Source of the DNA: Streptomyces xinghaiensis S187 | GTDB lineage: Bacteria > Actinomycetota > Actinomycetes > Streptomycetales > Streptomycetaceae | Assembly: GCF_000220705.2 (NCBI RefSeq) | Contig: NZ_CP023202.1 | Coordinates: forward strand, 5,238,501 to 5,302,500 | Reading direction: 5' to 3' | DNA length: 64,000 nucleotides | Shown here: in pieces, positions 1-8,307 of the stretch | How positions within the stretch are numbered: the stretch's first letter is position 1 | Layout of the letters: each line of letters opens with the position of its first letter | The notes under the pieces: model-generated | What the model saw: the letters and a program-made list of their open reading frames with translations, nothing else | Databases searched by the model: none | Told to the model about the DNA's origin: nothing | Made by a program: the position numbers and the translations under genes

Positions 1-230
1 TGGGAGGAGAAGGACCACCGCCCCTGACGCTCCGGATCAAAGGCCCGGATCTCCCTCAACTGCGCCGACTGATCCCCGTACCGCACCGACGTCCGGGAAC
101 GGTGCCGCCAGGCATCACGACGCTCCTGCAACGCCCCGTTGTACAGGGAACAGTGATCCCGCAACATCTCCACCAGCGCCCGCTCCTGGCGAATCGTGGG
201 ACGCAGCAGAAACTTGTACGCCCGCCTCAC
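1..230 (-). CDS. tnpB: TnpB-type RNA-guided nuclease, N-terminal part (cut by window edge)
   Basis: The reverse strand from a GTG at 230 encodes about 76 residues that match, nearly residue for residue, the N-terminus of the complete TnpB at 50604-51851. Both share RFLLRPT/KFLLRPT, the QERAL stretch, HCSLYNGALQERRDA and the TSVRYGDQSAQLREIRAF region. TnpB is the transposon-encoded ancestor of Cas12; it cuts DNA guided by an omega RNA made from the element's right end. The gene is cut by the window boundary, so intactness cannot be judged. It runs divergently from the iclR gene, which begins about 160 bases away across the element's left end. Confidence 0.9.
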   Translation of the reverse strand, partial: MRRAYKFLLRPTIRQERALVEMLRDHCSLYNGALQERRDAWRHRSRTSVRYGDQSAQLREIRAFDPERQGRWSFSS

Positions 231-389
231 GCCCACCCCCGCCTCCCCGTATCCAGCCGGCCAACACTGACGCGTTCACGCTACCGCTGCCTACTGACAC
301 CACAGCGTGCTCCGCCGCTGCGCAGCTCCGGCCCAAAAATTCGATTCCCCCACCGGCTGAAGCCGGTGGTCCCCTCGAAAGAAGGTCTG
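231..389. mobile_element. Left end of IS605/IS1341-type TnpB element (copy A)
   Basis: This 159-base stretch between tnpB and the iclR start codon is strongly similar to the stretch at 50446-50603 beside the second element. It includes a palindrome, CCACCGGCTGAAGCCGGTGG at about 350-369, typical of the subterminal hairpins of this transposon class. The similarity to copy B continues through GAAAGAAGGTCTGATGG and stops just inside the neighbouring gene. Because the shared segment contains GAAGG at a suitable distance before ATG, the element end appears to supply the ribosome binding site of the adjacent gene. Confidence 0.75.
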
Positions 390-1163
390 ATGGGACGCCT
401 GGTACCCGCCGTGACCCGAGCCCTGGACATCCTGGAGCTCTTCCTCGAAGGAGACGGTACGCTCTCCGCCCCCGAGATCACGCGCAGGCTGCAACTGCCG
501 CGCACCACCGTGCACGAGCTGGTCACCACGCTCGCCGCCCGCAACTACCTCGTGGCCGTCCCCGACCAGCCCGGCCGCTACCGGCTCGGCGTCCGCCCGT
601 ACCAGCTCGGCAGCCGCTACGCCGAGCAGCTCGACCTCGCCGCCGAGGGCCGGCAGGTGGCCCGGGGCGTCGCCGAGACCTGCGACGAGACCGTGCACGT
701 CGCGATCCTGGAGGGCACCGACGTCATCTACATCGCTAAGGTGGACAGCACCCACGCCGTCCGCATGGTCTCCGCGGCCGGTCGCCGGCTCCCCGCGCAC
801 TGCACCTCCGTCGGCAAGATGCTGCTCGCCTCGCTCCCCGAGACCGAGCTGAAGCAGCTCTTCCCCGACGGCCGGACGCTGACCGCGATGACGGACAACA
901 GCATCACCTCGCCCACCGCGCTGCGCCGCCAGCTCGCCGCGATCCGCGAGAGCGGGATCGCCGTCGAGCACCGGGAGTCCAACCCGGACGTCAGCTGCGT
1001 GGCCGCGCCGGTGCGGGACTCGGCGGGCACGGTCGTCGCGGCGCTCTCGATCTCCGTACCGATGATCCGCTGGAGCGAGGAGCGGCACGCGGAGCTGTCG
1101 GAGCTGGCCGCCAAGGGCGCGGCCGAGCTGTCGGACCGTCTCGGCTACCGTGGCCGCCCATGA
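390..1163 (+). CDS. IclR-family transcriptional regulator
   Basis: This 257-residue protein has an N-terminal winged helix-turn-helix (about residues 8-65, with LSAPEITRRLQLPRTTVHEL as the recognition region) and a C-terminal IclR effector domain (about 80-250). The effector domain carries the characteristic LPAHCTSVGKMLLA and SCVAAPVRDSAG signatures. The start is the ATG at 390: it has GAAGG six bases upstream and gives the usual IclR length, whereas the frame open upstream lies in transposon sequence. It overlaps the following lactonase gene by ATGA, so it probably controls sugar-acid or lactone catabolism; the effector cannot be read from the sequence. Its upstream region has been replaced by a TnpB element end, so its native promoter is probably lost or displaced. 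Confidence 0.92.
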   Translation: MGRLVPAVTRALDILELFLEGDGTLSAPEITRRLQLPRTTVHELVTTLAARNYLVAVPDQPGRYRLGVRPYQLGSRYAEQLDLAAEGRQVARGVAETCDETVHVAILEGTDVIYIAKVDSTHAVRMVSAAGRRLPAHCTSVGKMLLASLPETELKQLFPDGRTLTAMTDNSITSPTALRRQLAAIRESGIAVEHRESNPDVSCVAAPVRDSAGTVVAALSISVPMIRWSEERHAELSELAAKGAAELSDRLGYRGRP

Positions 1164-2035
1164 GCACAGAGACTCCCCGCCGCACGGTCCGCCACCCCCG
1201 CCCGGAGGTGGCCGTCCGCGAGACCGCCGAACTCGGCGAGGGGCCGACCTGGGACCCGGCGACGGGCCGGCTGATCTGGATCGACATCCTCTCCTCCCGC
1301 GTCCACGGCTACGACCCCGCCACCGGCCGCCGCACGGTCTTCACGACCGGACAGCACGTCGGCGCCGTCAAGCCCCGCGCGGGCGGCGGCCTCGTGCTCA
1401 ACCTCCGCGACGGCGTGGCCCTGCTCTCCCCGGAGGGCGCCTTCTCCTGGCTGCACCACGACCCGGTGCCGAACCGCCGGGGCAACGACGCGGCCGTGGC
1501 GCCGGACGGCTCGCTCTGGGCGGGCACCATGACCTACGACGAGACCCCTGGCGGCGGCAGCCTCACCCGCATCGCGCCGGACGGCACGGCCGTCGAGGTG
1601 CTGCCGGACTCCACCGTCAGCAACGGCACCGGCTGGAGCCCCGACGGACGGCTGATGTACTACGCCGACTCGCCGACCCGCCGCGTCGACGTCTTCGACG
1701 TCGTGGGCCAGGACATCCGGGGCCGCCGCACCCTGGCGGAGATCGAGGACGGCGCGGGCTACCCGGACGGGCTGTGCGTGGACGCCGACGGCTGCGTCTG
1801 GGTGGCGCTGTGGGACGGCGGCGCGATCCGCCGCTACACCCCGGACGGCCGCCTGGACCGCACCCTTCCCCTCCCCGTCCGCCGCCCCACGGCCTGCGCC
1901 TTCGGCGGCCCGGACCTCACGGACCTGTACATCACCACGGCCCGCGTCGGCCACCGCCCCCACCCCCTGGCCGGCTCCCTCCTCGTCCTCCCGAACGCGG
2001 GCCAGGGCCTCCCGCAGCCCCCGTTCGCGGGGTGA
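1160..2035 (+). CDS. SMP-30/gluconolactonase-family lactonase
   Basis: This 291-residue protein is a six-bladed beta-propeller of the SMP-30/gluconolaconase/LRE family, which hydrolyses sugar lactones with a divalent metal. Metal-ligand motifs are visible: Glu in ELGEGPTWDPATGRLIWIDI (about residue 24), Asn in NRRGNDAAVAPDGSLWAG (about 110), Asn/Gly in VSNGTGWSPDGRLMYYADS, and Asp in YPDGLCVDADGCVWVALWDG. No signal peptide is present, so it is cytoplasmic. It is translationally coupled (ATGA) to the IclR regulator, a common Streptomyces pairing for sugar-acid pathways such as arabinonolactone or galactonolactone. The exact lactone is unknown. The pentose genes at 19.5-42 kb make a pentonolactone plausible, which is inference. 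Confidence 0.9.
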   Translation: MSTETPRRTVRHPRPEVAVRETAELGEGPTWDPATGRLIWIDILSSRVHGYDPATGRRTVFTTGQHVGAVKPRAGGGLVLNLRDGVALLSPEGAFSWLHHDPVPNRRGNDAAVAPDGSLWAGTMTYDETPGGGSLTRIAPDGTAVEVLPDSTVSNGTGWSPDGRLMYYADSPTRRVDVFDVVGQDIRGRRTLAEIEDGAGYPDGLCVDADGCVWVALWDGGAIRRYTPDGRLDRTLPLPVRRPTACAFGGPDLTDLYITTARVGHRPHPLAGSLLVLPNAGQGLPQPPFAG

Positions 2036-2062
2036 CGGGTCTTCCTGGACGGAGAGCGACGG

Positions 2063-2476
2063 GTGCAGAAGGAGTGCGAGGACCACAGTCCGGCCGACCC
2101 TCGCTCGCCTGACGGGATGCGGTACTGCGATCCGTCGGGTGAATGCCGGGCTCTGATCGGTCTGATCCACTGGGAATCCTCGCTCGACGGTCCGATCGGT
2201 GCCGCCAACCACTGCGATGCAGACGACCGGCCTTCTGTCCGGCTGGATCGTGATGCGGTGAGGGACATCCTGCAGCGATGTGTTTCCGGGCAGCTGAACG
2301 TTCTTGAACTGCCGCGCTGGGCTGAAGCGGTGCACATGCTGGACTGTGTCGAGATCGACGAAGTAGACCGAGATGTGCTGACCCAATGCCTCTTCGAGGT
2401 GTCGACTCCCGAACTGTTCGAGCCGATCACCGTTGACGTATGCCGGCGATGGATCCGTCGTATGGAAGAGGCGTAG
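2063..2476 (+). CDS. Hypothetical protein
   Basis: The open frame gives 137 residues from a GTG at 2063, preceded by GGAGAG. An internal ATG at 2117 (MRYCDPSGECRALIG) is an alternative start. The product is acidic, with no membrane segment or signal peptide, and has helix-rich text such as RDILQRCVSGQLNVLELPRWAEAVHML. I do not recognise a family. Its GC is lower than its neighbours and it sits between a lactonase and a degraded toxin-antitoxin pair, so it looks like accessory DNA. Coding is supported by the length of the frame and its codon bias. Confidence 0.6.
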   Translation: MQKECEDHSPADPRSPDGMRYCDPSGECRALIGLIHWESSLDGPIGAANHCDADDRPSVRLDRDAVRDILQRCVSGQLNVLELPRWAEAVHMLDCVEIDEVDRDVLTQCLFEVSTPELFEPITVDVCRRWIRRMEEA

Positions 2477-2688
2477 CGCTCCGCTCACGCAGAGACTCCG
2501 GAGGCCCGGACTCGGAACAGCCGGACAGCCGCAGGGCCCCCGACGCGCCCGACACTTGGCAGAGCAGGCCGGCCATCGGCGAGTTTGAGCCGGGCCCGTC
2601 CCTGCCAGGCGTCCTGCCGCTGGGCCGGGGCAGGGCGAAGCTCTGGGAGGCAGCGGCGCGACGGGTGCTGCCGCCCTAGACTGGCCAG

Positions 2689-2958
2689 GTGACCGCAGCA
2701 TTCGACTATGAGGACATGCACCACCTGGTGGACCGGCTCACGCCGCACCAGGTACGTCGCCTGCGCCTGCTCGTCACCCAGGACGAGGAACTCGCCCAGG
2801 CTGCCGAAGCACTCCCACCGCGTCCCACTGAGGAACAGGCCGTCCCTGCGGGGTTGCTGGCGCTGATCGGGGCGGTCAACGGGCCGGAGGACCTGGCCGA
2901 GCGGCACGACGACTACATCCGCGAGCGGATGCGCGAGCGGTTCGGCGACCAGGCGTGA
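2689..2958 (+). CDS. Small antitoxin-like protein upstream of a PIN toxin
   Basis: This is an 89-residue, charged, mainly helical protein (DRLTPHQVRRLRLLVTQDEE and a C-terminal RHDDYIRERMRERFGDQA). It is coupled by a GTGA overlap to a PIN-domain reading frame, the usual antitoxin-toxin arrangement of VapBC-like modules. The N-terminal part resembles small Streptomyces proteins found before PIN genes, but I see no definite AbrB, MetJ or Phd DNA-binding fold. The start is the GTG at 2689. The role is inferred from context. Because the partner toxin is frameshifted, this gene may be an orphan. Confidence 0.65.
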   Translation: MTAAFDYEDMHHLVDRLTPHQVRRLRLLVTQDEELAQAAEALPPRPTEEQAVPAGLLALIGAVNGPEDLAERHDDYIRERMRERFGDQA

Positions 2959-3364
2959 ACGCGATCGTCCTCGACACCGGCCCTCTCGCCGCGGCCTGAA
3001 CGCCGGCGACCGCCGCCACGCGGACTGTGCGTCGCTGCTGGTCTCGACGACCGGCCGCCGCCTGCTTCCCAGCCCCGTGCTGACCGAGGTGTGCTGGCTG
3101 CTGGAACGCTGGCCCAAGCTGGAAGCCGCCTTCCTCTCCGAGGTCGCCAAGGGCACCTTCGAACTGGTCCACCTCACCCCTGCAGACCTGGAGCGGATGG
3201 GTGAGCTCGTCCTGCAGTACGCGGATTTCCCGCTGGGCGGCGTCGACGCCTCGGTGATCGCCGTAGCCGAACGCTTCGGGGTGGAGCGGATCGCGCCCCT
3301 CGACCGCAGACACTTCAGCGTCGTCCGCCCCCAGCACACCCCGGCTCTCACACTGCTGCCCTGA
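2955..3364 (+). pseudogene. PIN-domain (VapC-like) ribonuclease, frameshifted
   Basis: Translation begins at GTG 2955 with the PIN signature VLDTGPLAAA and meets TGA at 2997-2999. From the same point the next frame continues as NAGDRRHADCASLLV and then runs without interruption to 3364. One missing C in the GGCC(C)TG run would join the two into a normal VapC-like protein of about 136 residues. All four acidic PIN positions can be seen: Asp in LDTGPL, Glu in LTEVCWLLE, Asp in GGVDASVIAVAER and Asp in PLDRRHFSVV. A sequencing error in the C run is possible, but as read the toxin is broken. Confidence 0.8.
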
Positions 3365-3912
3365 CGGCAACCGGACCCGCCGACGGCGGACACCCGCGGA
3401 CTTCCGTTGACCCATAGATTGCCGCTGACCTGCACAAATGCAGTGAAAAGGGGCTGCCCGCGACGCGTACCGTGTGCTCGCCGGGGACGCTCCGTCACTC
3501 GTCATCATTCGAGCGGTCCGCGTGGTGTACAGGGAAGATTTACTCGGGCGAGAGGCGGAGACCCGGGGCGCGGTCCGGGTCGACCCGCCAGGCCTCCATG
3601 CCCAGCATCCGCCGCAGGAGGTCGCGGAGGACGGTGCGCTGCTCGGCCGTGAGGCCGGTCAGGGGCCTGCGGGCGAAGCGAGGGAATCGCGGAAGCGGCG
3701 GGCGGTGGCGCGTGCCCTCAGCCGCGGTGGCGGCCGTGCAGAGGGCAACTGAAGTGTGATGATTCTGTGATGGCTTGCCGGTGGTTATCTCCGCGGGTGT
3801 GATGTGCATCACTACCCTCGCCCGCTGTTGATCGATTTCGACTGCTTGAGGGCCTGGTCTTTTCGGTATCCGTACCCTTACGCTCTGTCTCGGTCTTCAC
3901 GGGGTCTTCACG
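3365..3912. other. Intergenic region, probable promoter of the toxin cassette
   Basis: This region of about 550 bases holds no convincing complete gene. Its middle carries a decayed marR fragment (listed separately). The last 170 bases are clearly more AT-rich than the surroundings and presumably contain the promoter of the LamG-RHS cassette, though I cannot pick unambiguous -35/-10 boxes. Confidence 0.5.
3582..3736 (-). pseudogene. Decayed 3' fragment of a marR-family gene
   Basis: About 155 bases align with the 3' end of the intact marR gene at 16197-16628 at roughly 85 percent identity by eye. This includes a 31-base exact match (3601-3631 against 16210-16240). The encoded text LTAEQRTVLRDLLRRMLGME parallels LSAEQRTLLRDLLRRMLGVE. 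Small indels break the frame upstream, and no start or DNA-binding domain is present. The two copies are in the same orientation and bracket the LamG-RHS-immunity cassette plus an integrase remnant. Confidence 0.75.
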
Positions 3913-6900
3913 GTGGGTGGGGTGTGTTGGGTGGGGGACAGTGCGCTTCGGCGCGGCTTCGGAAGCTCGTTGGCTCTCGCGCTGAGTGCGGCGTTATCCG
4001 TAGGGCTGGTTCCGGACACGGGGCAGACTGCGGTGGCGCAGACCCCGGTCCGAGCAGCTGCGGAAGGGGCCGACTCCGCTTCTGATACGGGCCTTTCCGA
4101 GGAAGCGGCCATGGCGGAGGCGGAGCGCACCGGTGAAGCGGTGGAGATCTCTTCCCGACGCGGTGAGAGCAGCGAAGTCTTCGCCACCCCGGACGGCAAG
4201 CTGGAGGCCCGTGAGTACCTGCGGCCGGTCCGGGCCCGGGTGCAGGGCCAGTGGAAGCCGGTCAACACGGACCTGGCTGAACGACCGGACGGCCTGATCG
4301 GCTCGAAGGCGACGACAGTGGAACTGAAACTGTCCGGCGGCGGTGACAAGGCACCGCTGGTCAGTATGCGGAAGGCCGGCCGGGAGCTTGTGCTCTCCTG
4401 GCCCGGTGAACTGCCCGCCCCTGTGGTGGAGGGGGACACGGCGACCTATCCGGAGGTCCTGCCCGGAGTCGACCTTCGTATGGGGGCTCAGGAGGACGGT
4501 TTTACGCAACTGCTGGTGGTCAAGTCGGCAGAGGCGGCGCAGAGCCCCGCGTTATCCGAACTCCGGCTGCGGATGGCGGCCGAAGGGATGGAGGTACGGG
4601 AAACCGACGCCGGAGGGCTGGAGTCGGTCGACGAGGGAGCCGGAACTCCGGTCTTCGAGGCACCAGCACCTTTGATGTGGGACTCCAGCGGTGGTCCCGA
4701 GGAGCCGGGGGAGCGCCAGACCGCTTCCCGGGTGGCTGATGAGGAGCCGGGGGACTCGCGTGCCGGTGAGTCGGGGAAGCTGGCCCCTGTCGAGGTGGAC
4801 GTCACGGCGGGCCAGAAGGAACTGGTACTCACTCCGGATCCCGGGGTGCTGAGGGGTGAGGACACCCAGTACCCGGTATTCATCGATCCCCAGTGGTACT
4901 CGCCCCGGGCATCAGCCTGGACGGTGGCGTCGAAATACTGGGCTTCTTCGCCACAGTGGAAGTTCAACGGCGACTCGGATGCCGGCATGGGCTACTGCGG
5001 CTGGGCCTACTGCAAGCCCCATGACACCAAGCGGCTCTTCTACCGGGTTCCGGTGTCCAAGTTCGCCAACAAGTCCATCTTGTCGGCGGAGTTCGTGGTG
5101 CGGAACGTGCACTCGGCTTCGTGCGACGCCCGCTCTGTGCAGCTCTGGCGCACCAAGGGCATCAGCTCCTCCACGACGTGGAACTCGCAGAACGACGCCG
5201 GTTTCTGGGTGGACCGGCTGGCGTCGAAGTCCTTCGCCTACGGCTACACGGGCTGTGCGGCCAAGGACGCGGAGTTCTCCGTGAAGGCTGCGGTGCAGGA
5301 GGCAGCGGACAAGAAGTGGTCGACGATGACCTTCGGTCTGCGGGCGTCGAGCGAGACGGACGCCTACGGGTGGAAGAGGTTCTCGAACAAGGCGTTTCTC
5401 CGCGTGAAGTACAACCGTCCGCCGTCGCAGATCAAGATGTCGCAACTGGCCATGGAGTACGGCGGAACCTGCAAGAAGCCGGACAGCAAGGCCCGAGTGC
5501 GCACCCTCGGCAAGATCTACGCGAACAACGTCACCGACCCCGACGGGGACGGTGTGGCAGTGGAATTCCAGGCGAAGTGGGACTCCGGGGACGGCAAGGG
5601 AACCGTCGTCCGGTGGAAGCCCTCGCGGACCTCCTCGAAGAAGTCCGGGGCAAGCTTCTCCATCTCACTCCCGTCCTCGATCCCCCAGAACAAGACGGTG
5701 CATTGGTACGCGCGCTCCTACGACGGGGCGCAGCACTCACCGTGGTCGTACGCGGGAGACCCGACCGGCTGCTACTTCGTCTACGACACCAGCGTGCCGA
5801 AGGCCCCGTCCATCGCGTCGGGCGAGTATCCGGAGTCGGATCCGGAGAATACGGACGACCCCTGGTATGATGGTGTCGGCCAGTACGGATCCTTCTCTCT
5901 GGACTCGGCATCGACCGACGTGAACCGGTACCGGTACGGAATCAACGCCGACCCGGTGTCGAGGAACCAGATCTCCACTTCCGGGGGCGCGGCACGGACC
6001 GCCAAGATGCTACCGGGAAAGCCGGGTCTGAACTTTTTCACGGCTCAAGCGCTCGACGCGGCGGGGAACGCGTCGGAGATCCGTACGTATCAGTTCAGGG
6101 TGAAGGCCGGGCAACCCGAGCGGGCCACCTGGCAACTGGACGAGAGTGAGGGCGCGCAGAGGGCTGACGGGTCCACACCACCCCGTGTGGCGAGGCTGCA
6201 CGGGGAAGCCGCTCCGGGCGTGACCGGTGTGAAGGGCACGGCCCTGTCCCTGAACGGCACAGACGCCTACGCCTCCACCGACATCCCCGTGGTGGACACC
6301 GACCGCGGGTTCACGGTCTCCGCATGGGTCAAGCTGTCACACATACCCGAGGGTGCGGCGGTCATCGCGGCCCAGCCGGGCAATCACCGCCCGGGCTTCG
6401 AGTTGTACTACTCGGCGCACTACGACCGCTGGGCCTTCAACCAGTACGAGTCCGATCACCCGGACGCGAAGATCGTCCGGGCCATGGCGGACCGGCCGGG
6501 CGGGGTGAAGGCGGATGAATGGACCCACCTTGTGGGCTCCTACGACGGTGTGAACAGGAACCTGCGTCTTTTCGTCGACAGCGAACCGGTGGGCCAGGTG
6601 GACCTGCCCAATGCGTGGAACGCGCGCAGGGGCCTGCACATCGGCGCCGGTTCCTACGGCACCGGGCCCGAGGCGTTCTTTCCGGGAACCATTGACGAGC
6701 TACAGCTCTTCGACAAACGGATCGCCCAGGACGAGGTCGACAAGCTGTACCGCAAAGAACGGGTCGGTGACCCCGGCCGTCCGGCGGTCGCGGTCTTCGC
6801 GCTGGACGAGCGGACAAGCGCCACCGAAGTCAACGGTCACGGGGACGTACTGCCTGCCGAATTCCACGGCGGTGTGACTCCCGGTATGCCGGGGGTGGCC

Positions 6901-8199
6901 GGCAACTCGGCCGGGTTCAACGGAACAGACGGCTACGCCCGCATCGGGCAGACCACCGGTCCGCATGTGAACACCTCGCGCAGTTTCACCATCTCGGCCT
7001 GGGCGAAGCTCGACCGCAAGCCGGACGGCGCAGCCATTATCGCGGCGCAGGCGGGGCGACACCGCCCCGGTTTCGAGTTGTACTACTCGGCGCACTACGA
7101 CCGCTGGGCCTTCAACCAGTACAGCGCGGACGACCCTGACGCGAAGATCATCCGTGCCATGCAGCCGGACGGCAGCAAGGCATACGCCGGGCAATGGGTG
7201 CATCTCGCGGGAGTCCACGACACCGTCGCAGACACCCTGACCCTGTATCTCAACGGCAGGGAGGCCGGCGCAATCGAACTCGGCGGCGCCTTCTACGCGG
7301 ATCAGTCCATGCTGATCGGCGCCGGCTCCTACAGCGGCGAGATCAGCAATCACTTCCCCGGACGAATCGACGATGTGCGGCTCTTCGACCGTCCCGTGTC
7401 ATCGAGTGAGGTGCAGCAGTTGTTCCGGCAGCGTCCTCTCATCAAGGGGCGCTGGATGTTCGAGGAGTCCGAGGGCGGCAACACACCGGACGATTCCCCG
7501 GAGAACAACCCGATGACGTTGCACGGTGGCGCCGCGCCCGGCATGGGCTTCGTCGACTTCGGCGGTCTGGAACTCGACGGCGTCGACGACCACGCGGCAA
7601 CGAGCACGGTGCCGGTCGACACATCGGCAAGCTTTACCGTCACCGCATGGGCACAGGCGGCGGCCGTGCCCGATGACGGTGTCGCCCTGGTCAGTGCGGC
7701 AGGGGGTGAGGAGAGCGCGTTCTCCGTTCGTTATGTCCCGGACAGCGGAGGCACTGGTGAGAGCCCGGGCAGATGGCAGTTGGCCATGCCTTCGCGTGAC
7801 GCCGCCGGCGCCTCCTTCGCCCGGGTCGATCACGGGGAATTCCATGACGTACGCGAATGGAATCACCTGGCCGTCGTCTACGACGGGTTCTCCAAACAGG
7901 CCCGTCTGTACGTGAACGGCAGTCTGGTGGAGACCTCTTGCGCCGACGCCGATGGGGACGGTGAGGCGGACGATCCCGGCTGCGCGGATCTGGTGCCGTG
8001 GGCCGAGGACGTGCTCTCGTTCCAGGCCACCGATTCCTTGCAGGTCGGCAGGGCCAGGGTGGACGGCTCCTGGGGCGAGTACTTCCCCGGCGCGGTGGAC
8101 GACGTGTGGACCTTCCAAGGCGCCTTGGACGAGGCGCAGGTCGAGTGGCTGGCCGGTCAGTGGTTCGAGCTGCCGACCGAGGTGCCCAACACGCGGTGA
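3913..8199 (+). CDS. Secreted multi-LamG-domain surface protein of the RHS cassette
   Basis: This 1428-residue protein has an N-terminal signal peptide (arginine pair, then a hydrophobic stretch SLALALSAALSVGLV, with likely cleavage near VAQT). The N-terminal 300 residues form a variable beta-rich region. At about 320-505 is a DNRLRE-like module with paired cysteines (YCGWAYCKPHDTKRLFYRVP), then an Ig/FN3-like stretch. Three LamG/concanavalin-like domains follow at about 739-945, 958-1172 and 1179-1418. LamG 1 and 2 are recent duplicates that share HRPGFELYYSAHYDRWAFNQ almost exactly. Streptomyces commonly encodes such a protein just before an RHS toxin. It is presumed to act at the cell surface as adhesin, partner or delivery scaffold; this is inferred. 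The GTG at 3913 is chosen because it precedes the signal peptide. Confidence 0.82.
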   Translation: MGGVCWVGDSALRRGFGSSLALALSAALSVGLVPDTGQTAVAQTPVRAAAEGADSASDTGLSEEAAMAEAERTGEAVEISSRRGESSEVFATPDGKLEAREYLRPVRARVQGQWKPVNTDLAERPDGLIGSKATTVELKLSGGGDKAPLVSMRKAGRELVLSWPGELPAPVVEGDTATYPEVLPGVDLRMGAQEDGFTQLLVVKSAEAAQSPALSELRLRMAAEGMEVRETDAGGLESVDEGAGTPVFEAPAPLMWDSSGGPEEPGERQTASRVADEEPGDSRAGESGKLAPVEVDVTAGQKELVLTPDPGVLRGEDTQYPVFIDPQWYSPRASAWTVASKYWASSPQWKFNGDSDAGMGYCGWAYCKPHDTKRLFYRVPVSKFANKSILSAEFVVRNVHSASCDARSVQLWRTKGISSSTTWNSQNDAGFWVDRLASKSFAYGYTGCAAKDAEFSVKAAVQEAADKKWSTMTFGLRASSETDAYGWKRFSNKAFLRVKYNRPPSQIKMSQLAMEYGGTCKKPDSKARVRTLGKIYANNVTDPDGDGVAVEFQAKWDSGDGKGTVVRWKPSRTSSKKSGASFSISLPSSIPQNKTVHWYARSYDGAQHSPWSYAGDPTGCYFVYDTSVPKAPSIASGEYPESDPENTDDPWYDGVGQYGSFSLDSASTDVNRYRYGINADPVSRNQISTSGGAARTAKMLPGKPGLNFFTAQALDAAGNASEIRTYQFRVKAGQPERATWQLDESEGAQRADGSTPPRVARLHGEAAPGVTGVKGTALSLNGTDAYASTDIPVVDTDRGFTVSAWVKLSHIPEGAAVIAAQPGNHRPGFELYYSAHYDRWAFNQYESDHPDAKIVRAMADRPGGVKADEWTHLVGSYDGVNRNLRLFVDSEPVGQVDLPNAWNARRGLHIGAGSYGTGPEAFFPGTIDELQLFDKRIAQDEVDKLYRKERVGDPGRPAVAVFALDERTSATEVNGHGDVLPAEFHGGVTPGMPGVAGNSAGFNGTDGYARIGQTTGPHVNTSRSFTISAWAKLDRKPDGAAIIAAQAGRHRPGFELYYSAHYDRWAFNQYSADDPDAKIIRAMQPDGSKAYAGQWVHLAGVHDTVADTLTLYLNGREAGAIELGGAFYADQSMLIGAGSYSGEISNHFPGRIDDVRLFDRPVSSSEVQQLFRQRPLIKGRWMFEESEGGNTPDDSPENNPMTLHGGAAPGMGFVDFGGLELDGVDDHAATSTVPVDTSASFTVTAWAQAAAVPDDGVALVSAAGGEESAFSVRYVPDSGGTGESPGRWQLAMPSRDAAGASFARVDHGEFHDVREWNHLAVVYDGFSKQARLYVNGSLVETSCADADGDGEADDPGCADLVPWAEDVLSFQATDSLQVGRARVDGSWGEYFPGAVDDVWTFQGALDEAQVEWLAGQWFELPTEVPNTR

Positions 8200-8307
8200 G
8201 TGGCCAGTGCGTGCCGAGGGTGCGGCACACCGGTCACTGCGGTTCGAGATTTTCGCACTGTGCATCGCGCGCTGGGCCGGTGCTCACGGACGAGGGATTG
8301 ATCAGGG

